Below are positions 56,937 to 64,000 of a DNA stretch of 64,000 bases, one piece after another (the first letter of the stretch is position 1; every line of letters begins with the position of its first letter). Origin of the DNA: Acinetobacter guillouiae CIP 63.46 (GTDB lineage: Bacteria > Pseudomonadota > Gammaproteobacteria > Pseudomonadales > Moraxellaceae); contig NZ_KB849281.1 of the NCBI RefSeq assembly GCF_000368145.1, positions 73,712 through 137,711 on the forward strand. Reading direction: 5' to 3'. Below the pieces are notes generated by a model. The model was not told where the DNA came from and did no database searches. It saw only the letters and a program-made list of their open reading frames with translations. The position numbers and the translations under genes were made by a program.

Positions 56937-57491
56937 ATGAAAACATTTAATCGCCCTGTTCGATTAGAAACACCCAGACTTATCCTTAGACAATGGCAAA
57001 CTCGTGATTTTGAAGCTTTTGCAGATTTAAATGCTGATCCAGAGGTTATGCGGTATTTTCCAGCGACCTTGTCAAAAAATGAAAGTGACCTTTTGGCACA
57101 TCGATTTCAAGACTCAATTACCGAATGTGGTTGGGGATTTTGGGCGGTTGAGTTAAAAGAAAATCAGCAATTTATCGGTTTTGTGGGTCTAGCCAATCAA
57201 GCGGAAAAATTTACTTTCTCTCCTTGTGTTGAAATTGGTTGGCGATTTGCACAACAATATTGGCATCAGGGCTATGCGACGGAAGCCGCTCAGCAATGTT
57301 TAGCATTTGCATTTGAAAAATTAGCTTTAGAACAGGTTGTTTCTTTCACATCTGTACTGAATCAAGCTTCGGAAAAAGTAATGCAACGACTTGGTATGGA
57401 TTATGTCGAGAACTTTATGCATCCCGCTTTAGACAAAAACCATGCTTTGGCTGAACATGTACTTTACTGTATACAAAATCCAAAGCTGTAA
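56937..57491 (+). CDS. GNAT acetyltransferase, RimJ/RimL type (paralog 1)
   Basis: 184 aa from the ATG at 56937; a GTG two codons before is also possible, with the AGGTG element closer to the ATG. Opening ETPRLILRQWQTRDFEAFADLNADPEVMRYFP is typical. The acetyl-CoA loop is QQYWHQGYATEAAQQCL. It acetylates an N-terminal amine or small molecule. A paralog follows 150 bp downstream. Confidence 0.9.
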   Translation: MKTFNRPVRLETPRLILRQWQTRDFEAFADLNADPEVMRYFPATLSKNESDLLAHRFQDSITECGWGFWAVELKENQQFIGFVGLANQAEKFTFSPCVEIGWRFAQQYWHQGYATEAAQQCLAFAFEKLALEQVVSFTSVLNQASEKVMQRLGMDYVENFMHPALDKNHALAEHVLYCIQNPKL

Positions 57492-57644
57492 CGCTGGTCA
57501 ATATGCGGGTTATCTTGGGCGATGCAAAATTTTATATCGTAAAACAAAGATCTGCATATCGAGCTAAATAAGACTGAGGAAATACGTTAAAAATTATCGC
57601 CCTTTTCTATCTAAGCAGTACTTTGATCAGGATGTTCAATAAAA

Positions 57645-58196
57645 ATGATTTATGAATTATGTACAGATCGTCTTTTACTTCGACAATGGCAAGCTTCTGA
57701 TTACGGTGCTTTTGCAAAAATCACAGCAAACCCTGAAGTAATGCAATTTTTCCCCAAAATTTTAAATCGTGAACAAAGTGACGAACTGGCAAATCAGATT
57801 AAATATTTAATCGAAATCAAAGGCTGGGGACTTTGGGCCGTTGAATTGATTGAAACCCAAGAGTTTATTGGGTGTGTTGGACTACATCAACAACCCTCAA
57901 AATTTGAATTTTCTCCATGTATAGAAATTGGCTGGCGGCTTGATCCAAAATTTTGGAATAAAGGATATGCAACTGAGGCAGCTCAAGCTTGTTTAAGATT
58001 TGCATTTGAAGAACTGAATTTTCAAGAGATTGTTGCATTTACATCTAAACATAATCTTGCTTCGCAAAATGTCATGAAAAAAATTGGAATGAGCTTTTCT
58101 CATGACTTTCTACATCCTGATTTTGATGAGTACCATCCACTACATGAAGAGAAGCTCTATCGAATTCAAAAACAAGATTTTCAATTTGAGTATTGA
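57645..58196 (+). CDS. GNAT acetyltransferase, RimJ/RimL type (paralog 2)
   Basis: 183 aa, clearly paralogous to the gene at 56937 along the full length: TDRLLLRQWQASDYGAFAKI, GWGLWAVELIETQEFIGCVG, CIEIGWRLDPKFWNKGYATE and a HPDFDEYHPLHEEKLYRIQ end. Tandem duplication followed by divergence is the simplest origin. The substrate is unknown. It ends 1 bp before the convergent 58198 gene stop. Confidence 0.9.
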   Translation: MIYELCTDRLLLRQWQASDYGAFAKITANPEVMQFFPKILNREQSDELANQIKYLIEIKGWGLWAVELIETQEFIGCVGLHQQPSKFEFSPCIEIGWRLDPKFWNKGYATEAAQACLRFAFEELNFQEIVAFTSKHNLASQNVMKKIGMSFSHDFLHPDFDEYHPLHEEKLYRIQKQDFQFEY

Positions 58197-58197
58197 A

Positions 58198-58569
58198 CTA
58201 TTTAGCCATGCTTGCTAAAAAATCACGATGAATATGGCTTAAATCAATCAAATCTTGATTTTTGAGCTCCAGCACTTGCCAAATCTCAATAAAGTCTTCT
58301 TTTAAATCAATATGATTAGACACTGTTTGTGCCGCTTGCCATTGTTGGTCTGATATCCATAAATAGGTCTGATTGGTTGCGGTATTTACAGCTTGAACTT
58401 TACCCTCAGCATTGATACCCAATACTTTTCCTTCTTGCGGTAAGGTTGCCTCAATTTTGGGGAGGCTGAATTCTACAAAATGTTTAATTTGACGTAAGCC
58501 ATAGCCCTTAAAAATTTCTTTTTGAGCGTCAGTCAGTTGCTTATATTTTTGTTCAAGTTCAGGGATCAT
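58198..58569 (-). CDS. Small soluble protein of unknown function
   Basis: 123 aa with no signal peptide or membrane span. It is Gln/Leu/Ile-rich, with an N-terminal helical part (LEQKYKQLTDAQKEIFKGYG) and a central beta part (KVLGINAEGKVQAVNTATNQTYLWIS). I do not recognise a family. It is convergent with the GNAT gene, 1 bp apart, and ~230 bp from xerC. It has an A-rich start region and no strong ribosome site. Confidence 0.65.
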   Translation of the reverse strand: MIPELEQKYKQLTDAQKEIFKGYGLRQIKHFVEFSLPKIEATLPQEGKVLGINAEGKVQAVNTATNQTYLWISDQQWQAAQTVSNHIDLKEDFIEIWQVLELKNQDLIDLSHIHRDFLASMAK

Positions 58570-58798
58570 TGAAAGACCTAATTTTTCTGCAAAATTGAAT
58601 CAATAGAAATGTATTGAATAAATACCAAACCTAGATATACATGAGAGCATTTTTAAAAACAATTATCTATTCGACTTTTTTCTGTGCTAAATGTGTTTAA
58701 GCACTATGCATTTTATTAAAAAACCAACTGTGCTTTTCACCAGGTCTATTCGCTACAAAATACAAAGGTCAACGCTTAATAAAGCCTTATATTCAAAA

Positions 58799-59728
58799 TT
58801 AATTTTTTATTTTTGATGCAGCAGCTCTTGGATGCGCTTGATCATAGACTTGTGCCAGATGGTCAAAATCGACGTGGGTATAAATCTGTGTTGTGGTTAA
58901 ATTGCTATGTCCTAGCATTTCTTGCACTGCACGCAGATCTCCACTATTGGATAACATATGACTGGCAAAGCAGTGACGTAATAAATGTGGGTGTAAATCA
59001 ACATTTACCCCTGCACGTAGTGCTTGGTATTTGACTCGATTTTCAATCTGACGTGGGCTAATACTTGTGCCGCGTTGAGTAATAAATACCAAAGATTCAG
59101 GGCTAAACTCCCCCTGCCAGATTCGATAGATTTTTAACCATTCAATCAGACTCTCTCTCGCTTTAGAGCCGAAAGGTACAATTCGAGTTTTATTCCCCTT
59201 ACCCGTGATACGCAATAAATGACGGGTAAAATCAATATCTCGTATGGTTAAACTTTGCACTTCTGCCAAGCGCAAGCCACTCGAATAGAGCAATTCCAGA
59301 ATAGCCTTATCTCGTAACCACAACTGCTTTTCTATTGGCTTTTCAGGTTCGGGCTGATCCATAATTTGATTGACCGTTTCAATATCAATCATCCCTGGTA
59401 ATGGTCGAGCTTGCCGCTTTATCTGAAAATCATCCGCTGCATTGATTTCTAAATAACCACCTTGTTTGGCCCACTTCATAAACTGACGAATTGAAGTTAA
59501 ATGCCGTTGTAAACTACTGGTCGAAAGCTGATCTTTTTCGACACGATAAGCTACATACTCTCTTAAATCAGCAGCTTCGACTTGTTTTAACTCGATCTGC
59601 TTGTCATAGCAAAAATCAATAAAGTTGGATACATCTCGGAAATAAGCATCTAAGGTATGTACCGATTGATTCTGTATTTTCCGATCCTTAATCCACATCG
59701 AGAGCAATTGCATTGCACCGTATTGCAT
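58799..59728 (-). CDS. xerC: Tyrosine recombinase XerC
   Basis: 309 aa from MQYGAMQLLSMWIKDRK. The ATG at 59728 has a perfect AAAGGAGAG ribosome site; the frame opens upstream to 59761 without one. Tyrosine-recombinase residues are Arg in SSGLRLAEVQ, HxxR in HPHLLRHCFASH, and His with Tyr in GHSNLTTTQIYTHV. With XerD it resolves chromosome dimers at dif. XerC versus XerD is judged from the overall N-terminal pattern and is less certain than the family. There is no nearby mobile-element context. Confidence 0.85.
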   Translation of the reverse strand: MQYGAMQLLSMWIKDRKIQNQSVHTLDAYFRDVSNFIDFCYDKQIELKQVEAADLREYVAYRVEKDQLSTSSLQRHLTSIRQFMKWAKQGGYLEINAADDFQIKRQARPLPGMIDIETVNQIMDQPEPEKPIEKQLWLRDKAILELLYSSGLRLAEVQSLTIRDIDFTRHLLRITGKGNKTRIVPFGSKARESLIEWLKIYRIWQGEFSPESLVFITQRGTSISPRQIENRVKYQALRAGVNVDLHPHLLRHCFASHMLSNSGDLRAVQEMLGHSNLTTTQIYTHVDFDHLAQVYDQAHPRAAASKIKN

Positions 59729-59778
59729 AAGCTCTCCTTTGATCAAAATAGCAAATGACATAACCTGATTGAAAAATA

Positions 59779-60750
59779 TCAGTCTTGTAAAACTGTATAC
59801 ACCACACCATTGATGACTTCTGCCATCTTATTTAAATTGAGTTTTTCAACAGTATCCTCTTGGGTATGATAATGCTTATTTCTAAAAAAAGCCGTATCTG
59901 TGATCATAATAGCAGGGATATCGAAGCGCCAATAATTCAAATGATCTGAGAAATCCACGCCTTGTACAAATGATGGCGCTATCAATCTTTGACAATCAAG
60001 GCGTTTTAACGCTTTCATGGCATCACAATATTTTTCGCCCAAACCACGTGAAGTGAAATTACTCACTGCGCCAATAAAATTTCCATGTTTGGGATAAAAT
60101 AAAGCTAATCCCGATGGATAATCCTGAACATTTTTATGGTCAAAATATCCAATCATTTCCAAAATATACACCGCTTGAATTTGATCTTTTTGTTTTAAAA
60201 TGGATTGTGCATGAATATAACTCCCCATATGTTCAGTACGGAAATACGGAGGTTCTTCCAAAGTATAAAAGACAAAATCAACATTCTGTTTAAGACTGGC
60301 TTTATTGGCTGCTAAAATTCGTGCGATCTCTATTAGCCCCACCACACCAGAAGCATTATCATCAGCACCTTTGAAATTCCCATAAACATCATAATGTGCA
60401 CCAACAATCACTTTTTTGGCATGACCCATTTGTAAGTGACATATTACATTTCGATAGGTTTTGCCTTTGACTTGATAAGGCTGGTATTCACAAGGAATCG
60501 CAAACTGTTCAAGTTGTTGTTTAATGAATGCCGCAACTCGATCGAGCTCTTGAATATTTTGATAATTTCGAAACGCTTGTGGGTGAATCACTTGTTGTAA
60601 ATAACTGTTTAAACGATCAGGTTCAGCTTGCTGATCATAGCGTTGTTCTGCAGCGACACTCCATGTTGAAAGCCCACAGCTGAGCAATATAATGAAAAGA
60701 TAGTTTAAATTTAAAAAATTTGGATAAGCTATTTGCATGTATAAATCCAA
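59779..60750 (-). CDS. Secreted M28-family zinc aminopeptidase
   Basis: 323 aa. Signal peptide to about VAA-EQR. The metal-binding sequence shows IVGAHYDVYGN (first His-Asp), GADDNASG (bridging Asp), LEEPPYFRTEHMGS (Glu-Glu catalytic pair), ILEMIGYF and SDHLNYW. This is the M28 aminopeptidase/PSMA-like pattern. It removes N-terminal residues from peptides in the periplasm or outside. The ATG at 60738 (MQIAYPN) is an alternative start. It is transcribed in the same direction as xerC with 50 bp between. Confidence 0.88.
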   Translation of the reverse strand: MDLYMQIAYPNFLNLNYLFIILLSCGLSTWSVAAEQRYDQQAEPDRLNSYLQQVIHPQAFRNYQNIQELDRVAAFIKQQLEQFAIPCEYQPYQVKGKTYRNVICHLQMGHAKKVIVGAHYDVYGNFKGADDNASGVVGLIEIARILAANKASLKQNVDFVFYTLEEPPYFRTEHMGSYIHAQSILKQKDQIQAVYILEMIGYFDHKNVQDYPSGLALFYPKHGNFIGAVSNFTSRGLGEKYCDAMKALKRLDCQRLIAPSFVQGVDFSDHLNYWRFDIPAIMITDTAFFRNKHYHTQEDTVEKLNLNKMAEVINGVVYTVLQD

Positions 60751-60877
60751 TTTAAAAGCGTGTTGGTATAGCTATAATTTAAAAAAACAGCAATTAGACG
60801 TTCAGTTCTTGTTGTACGCCTGAGAATAACCAATATCACGCTATAATGATGCAATTACCACGTTAGAAATTGTTAAT

Positions 60878-61360
60878 ATGAAAATCCGTATTCTGACCAT
60901 TGGTCAAAAAATGCCTGCTTGGGTATTAACTGGTTTTGAAGATTACTTCAAAAGAATCCAACCTTTTGTACAGACGCAAATTATTGAACTCCCGATGGCA
61001 AAGCGTGGCAAAAATGATTCAGAAGCAGATATTTTAAAATATCGCCAAATTGAGGGTGATAGTATTCTCAGCCAACTGAAACACAATGAAGTATTGATTG
61101 CACTTGAAGTAGGCGGACGTGAATTTAGTACTGAAAAGCTGGCTGAAACCATGAAAGGTTGGATGCTTGAAGGTTATGATGTTGCACTGGCCATTGGCGG
61201 ACCAGATGGACATTCTGAAGCCGTGCGAAAAGCTGCTGCTTGGCACTGGTCACTGTCAAAACTAACTCTGCCCCATCCATTAGTTCGGGTTATGCTGATT
61301 GAACAACTTTATCGTGCGATGAGTATTAACCATAATCATCCGTATCATCGTGCAGGCTAG
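60878..61360 (+). CDS. rlmH: 23S rRNA pseudouridine-1915 N3-methyltransferase
   Basis: 160 aa, the SPOUT family. MKIRILTIGQKMPAWVLTGF at the N-terminus, ALEVGGREFSTE, AIGGPDGHSEAV and the C-terminal knot LYRAMSINHNHPYHRA are the RlmH signatures. It methylates pseudouridine 1915 in the 70S ribosome. It is divergent from the M28 peptidase gene. Confidence 0.97.
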   Translation: MKIRILTIGQKMPAWVLTGFEDYFKRIQPFVQTQIIELPMAKRGKNDSEADILKYRQIEGDSILSQLKHNEVLIALEVGGREFSTEKLAETMKGWMLEGYDVALAIGGPDGHSEAVRKAAAWHWSLSKLTLPHPLVRVMLIEQLYRAMSINHNHPYHRAG

Positions 61361-61486
61361 TCATGTAATTGGGCAAAAGTTGCATTGATGAAACAGTCTG
61401 TTGAAATAAAAGGCTTATTGAGAGCATACATTTTAGCTAGAATGGGCAATTCACGCTGTATTTAATGATCATTTAGGCACAAAGAT

Positions 61487-62263
61487 ATGAACTTACAAAC
61501 ACTCCCAGGTTTATTCATTTCACATGGCTCTCCCATGCTTGCGCTAGATCCTGAACAAGTCGGTCCTGCTCTACATCGTCTTGGTCTAAATTTGCCAAAA
61601 CCACAAGCCATCGTGGTGATGTCTGCCCATTGGGAAAGTGAGGCTTTAGAAGTCAATACAGGTGTACGCCCTGAAACATGGCATGACTTTCGTGGTTTTC
61701 CTCAAGCGCTGTATGAGATTCGTTATCCAGCACCAGGAAATCCTGAATTAGCGGAAGAAATTTTGCATCTCTTGGCTGAAGCACATCTTCCTGCACATGC
61801 AAATAGTACTCGACCACGTGATCATGGTGTATGGATGCCTTTATTACATATGTACCCTGAGGCAGATATTCCAGTCATTGAAATTTCTTTACCGATGAAT
61901 ATGCATGCTGATCAAATCTACCAAATTGGTCAAGCACTTGCCCCACTCCGTGAAAAACAAATTTTATTGATTGGTTCAGGTAGCATCACTCACAATTTAA
62001 GAGAATTGTCATGGAACGGCAAAGATGAGAATGTGCCTGAATGGGCATCTACATTTAGAAATTATGTGGTGAGCAAACTCAACCATAGTAATTATGATGC
62101 TGTATTGGAATGGGATAGCATTCCTTATCTACAGAAAAACCACCCAACACTTGAACACTTTGCGCCTCTTTTCTTTGCAATGGGTACAGGCCATCGCTTT
62201 AGTATTGTGCACAGTAGTTTTTCAATGGGCGCGCTAGGTATGGATATTTATCGTTTTGACTAA
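61487..62263 (+). CDS. DODA-type extradiol aromatic ring-opening dioxygenase (YgiD-like)
   Basis: 258 aa, LigB family. LFISHGSPMLALD has the first His ligand, MSAHWES the second, and the region IGSGSITHNLRELSW supplies a third conserved His. In vitro YgiD proteins open catechol-type rings such as L-DOPA, but their physiological substrate is unclear. A further conserved His lies in TGHRFSIVHSSFSMG near the C-terminus. It has a separate promoter and is not linked to the aromatic island by position. Confidence 0.88.
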   Translation: MNLQTLPGLFISHGSPMLALDPEQVGPALHRLGLNLPKPQAIVVMSAHWESEALEVNTGVRPETWHDFRGFPQALYEIRYPAPGNPELAEEILHLLAEAHLPAHANSTRPRDHGVWMPLLHMYPEADIPVIEISLPMNMHADQIYQIGQALAPLREKQILLIGSGSITHNLRELSWNGKDENVPEWASTFRNYVVSKLNHSNYDAVLEWDSIPYLQKNHPTLEHFAPLFFAMGTGHRFSIVHSSFSMGALGMDIYRFD

Positions 62264-62429
62264 ATGATTTAATTGATCATCATTCAGCACAAATGATAAC
62301 AATTTGTTAATTATTGTTTAACTTTTAGTTATATGGATACATATTGAAACCGAATTAATAAATTGTATCCATATCTTTTAGTGTTTCATGGTTTATCCTA
62401 TGCATAGTTTTTTAAAACGTGAATAGAAT

Positions 62430-63200
62430 ATGAAATTCAAATATTTAGCATTAGCTGTACTTCCTTTAGCCCTAGCGGCTTGCCAATCTGGCGATATTCA
62501 AAAATTGGGTGATACCGCTGTGAAAGTATTACAACAACAAGGTAATGCAGAGCAAACATTAAATGCTTATCAATGGTCTTATCAACCAGCAGATACCAAA
62601 CAACCCATCGTACTTAATTTTGCAGACCAACGTTTAAGTGTTGCGACTGGCTGTAACCGACTAATGACCAGTGCAAAAGTTGAAAACGGTTTATTGGTTA
62701 CTGGCAATATCGCATCAACCAATATGATGTGTTCTCCTGAATTAATGAAACAAGAAAGTTTTGCTGCTGCATTGTTCCAATCAAATAAAACAGCATTTGT
62801 ACTCGATACAGCAAACACTGAAAGCCCAACGCTTACTTTGGTAAACGCGACAGGTGGTAAAGTTGTATTTACAGGTAAAATGACACCTGAAACTAAATAC
62901 CAAAGCCAAGGTGAAACAATTTTCTTAGAAATCAGCCCAGAAACTAAAGAATGTTCTGCTGGTGTAAGAAAAATGCAGTGCTTACAAGTACGCGAAATCA
63001 AATATGCTGACAATGGTGTAAAAACCCAAGTAGATAAAGATTGGACATATTTCTATGACCAAATCGAAGGCTTTACTCATAGCCCTGCTGAGCGCCAAGT
63101 GGTTCGTGTAAAACGTTATGAGATTAAAAACCCAGCTGCTGATCAGTCTAAATACGCTTATGTACAAGACATGATTATCGAACGTGAAACTGTAAAATAA
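62430..63200 (+). CDS. Lipoprotein with META (HslJ-like) and DUF4377 domains
   Basis: 256 aa. The lipobox is LALAAC, with lipidated Cys18. Residues ~40-145 form a META domain (VATGCNRLMTS, NIASTNMMCSPELMKQE), as in HslJ. The C-terminal ~90 residues (IFLEISPETKECSAG, then FYDQIEGFTHSPAE and NPAADQSKYAYVQD) form a domain found alone in the lipoprotein at 63475; I recall this as DUF4377. Its role in the outer membrane or periplasm is unknown; HslJ is linked to stress resistance. Confidence 0.85.
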   Translation: MKFKYLALAVLPLALAACQSGDIQKLGDTAVKVLQQQGNAEQTLNAYQWSYQPADTKQPIVLNFADQRLSVATGCNRLMTSAKVENGLLVTGNIASTNMMCSPELMKQESFAAALFQSNKTAFVLDTANTESPTLTLVNATGGKVVFTGKMTPETKYQSQGETIFLEISPETKECSAGVRKMQCLQVREIKYADNGVKTQVDKDWTYFYDQIEGFTHSPAERQVVRVKRYEIKNPAADQSKYAYVQDMIIERETVK

Positions 63201-63206
63201 TTGTAT

Positions 63207-63238
63207 AGAAAAGCTGAAGTTCAACTTCAGCTTTTCTT
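63207..63238 (+). terminator. Terminator after the META lipoprotein gene
   Basis: A perfect 14-bp stem (63207-63220 with 63224-63237) with loop TCA lies 6 bp after the stop. Confidence 0.9.
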
Positions 63239-63474
63239 AGCTTAACTATTTATAAACATCTAGATTTAAATCAGTTTTATGCTTTTACAGCCAAATAATC
63301 AAAATATTTCTATTTTAAGGTTTGCGCCTCAATTTTAATCGATGCAGAACATTCAACACTGCATAATAATTAAAAAAAAGTGAATATAAACATTCAATAA
63401 TACAAACTTAAGCAATCCATAGTGATTGCAGCAAAGCTCATTTTTAATACAGCAAGATCGATAAAGGTAAAATC

Positions 63475-63891
63475 ATGAATCACAAATTAAGCGTTGCATT
63501 AATCTTAACGTTGCTCGTCATGGCATGTAGCCAAGAATCTACAACTCAAAAAGTTCCAACGCCTGCATCTATAGAGACCCAAGTTTCAAATACAGCAACT
63601 CAACCACAAATTATTTTTTTAGAGGTCAGTCCTGAAACTCGACCTTGTACTGGTGTTGCACCACAAACCTGTCTTTTAGTCCGTGAATTAACCTTGAGCG
63701 AAACTGGTCAAAAGAATTATACTGAGAAAGAAGCGAGTTATTTTTATGACTCTATTGACGGCTTTACCCATAATTCAAAGTCTACTCAAATTATTAAGGT
63801 CAAACGCACAGAAATTGCCAATCCTGCAGCTGATCAGTCTCAATACCAATATGAACTCGACTCAATTGTTGAAACCATTCCGAGCAAATAA
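63475..63891 (+). CDS. Lipoprotein with a stand-alone DUF4377 domain
   Basis: 138 aa. The lipobox is LLVMAC with lipidated Cys18. After a Thr/Gln-rich linker, ~90 residues match the C-terminal domain of the 62430 lipoprotein: IFLEVSPETRPCTG, REL, SYFYDSIDGFTH and ANPAADQSQYQYELDS. Two Cys in PETRPCTGVAPQTC align with the pair in the first protein, probably a disulfide. It is likely a tandem duplication that lost or never had the META domain. Confidence 0.85.
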   Translation: MNHKLSVALILTLLVMACSQESTTQKVPTPASIETQVSNTATQPQIIFLEVSPETRPCTGVAPQTCLLVRELTLSETGQKNYTEKEASYFYDSIDGFTHNSKSTQIIKVKRTEIANPAADQSQYQYELDSIVETIPSK

Positions 63892-63922
63892 GCTTGTTGC
63901 TGTTTTTAAAATTACTCAAATA

Positions 63923-63951
63923 AAAAACCGATGCAAAAGCATCGGTTTTAA
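63923..63951. terminator. Bidirectional terminator near the right edge
   Basis: The stem AAAACCGATGC/GCATCGGTTTT with an AAAA loop lies between the DUF4377 gene and a minus-strand gene ending at 63971. Confidence 0.9.
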
Positions 63952-63970
63952 GTTCAAAATCAAACTGAGA

Positions 63971-64000
63971 TTAGAACACGCCTTGCGCTAACATTGCATC
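63971..64000 (-). CDS. C-terminal end of an unidentified gene (runs off the right edge)
   Basis: The last 30 bases read on the minus strand as DAMLAQGVF followed by TAA, in one open frame reaching the edge. The bidirectional terminator 20 bp beyond it supports a real gene end. Nine residues are too few to name the product. Confidence 0.5.
   Translation of the reverse strand, partial: DAMLAQGVF

Noticed and set aside
58799-59728. XerC-type recombinase as the integrase of a mobile island
   Set aside because: It matches the housekeeping XerC pattern, lies ~40 kb from the catabolic island and has no attachment-site repeats beside it.

Overview
The window reads as a chromosomal segment of an Acinetobacter species. 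Base composition is AT-rich. The marker genes fit that genus closely: a CarO outer-membrane protein, a DcaP-type porin, BenA/BenB close to those I recall from A. baylyi, GyrA with Ser81/Glu85 numbering, and an argO/argP pair.

Layout. 1-4.3 kb: the 3' end of an autotransporter with a (E/D)KAAA repeat passenger, a secreted glycerophosphodiesterase-like protein that has lost catalytic residues, an AraC regulator divergent from an AhpD-like protein, and an acyl-CoA thioesterase. 4.37-18.1 kb: a catabolic island for mandelate and benzoate. It holds a DcaP-type porin, benB and benA (no benC or benD), a LysR regulator, an aromatic-acid MFS importer, benzaldehyde dehydrogenase, L-mandelate dehydrogenase, a D-lactate-dehydrogenase-type flavoprotein (probable D-mandelate dehydrogenase) and benzoylformate decarboxylase. 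The island is bracketed by two ungapped ~250-bp direct repeats (~92% identical by hand count). Each is the 3' end and terminator of a DegP/MucD-like protease gene. The copy at 17.9 kb belongs to the intact gene; the copy at 4.4 kb is a stub. 19.5-28.4 kb: nadB, an AraC/unknown pair, a histone-deacetylase-like gene with an unknown partner, a PaaI-type thioesterase, a MITE-like structured repeat, then tmk-mltG-pabC. 28.6-34.1 kb: a sulfate ABC transporter operon (sbp, an inserted alpha/beta hydrolase, cysT, cysW, cysA) followed by a CysB-family regulator. 34.3-40.7 kb: a FadL-type porin, carO, dapD, queE-queC, a small secreted protein, a PP-loop ATPase and a peroxiredoxin. 40.8-48.2 kb: argO/argP, a frameshifted NTF2-like gene with a tautomerase and GST, YceI, a NadM-like adenylyltransferase, enoyl-CoA hydratase, nitroreductase and a NIF3-like protein. 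48.4-64 kb: gyrA with a ~90-residue extra segment, a zinc-ribbon membrane protein, etfBA, a LysE exporter divergent from an Lrp regulator, two paralogous GNAT genes, xerC, an M28 peptidase, rlmH, a DODA-type dioxygenase and two lipoproteins sharing a C-terminal domain.

How the genes work together. The island encodes uptake (outer-membrane porin, inner-membrane symporter) and the whole route from both mandelate enantiomers to benzoylformate, benzaldehyde, benzoate and benzoate cis-diol. The dioxygenase reductase and the diol dehydrogenase are not present and would have to come from elsewhere in the genome. The repeat-bracketed architecture, with the ancestral order protease then thioesterase apparently split, is the strongest unusual structural signal in the window. 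Most of the rest is ordinary Acinetobacter core genome with small anomalies: a frameshift at a slippery heptamer, catalytic substitutions, the GyrA insertion and structured repeats. I found no tRNA, rRNA, CRISPR array or intact insertion sequence.
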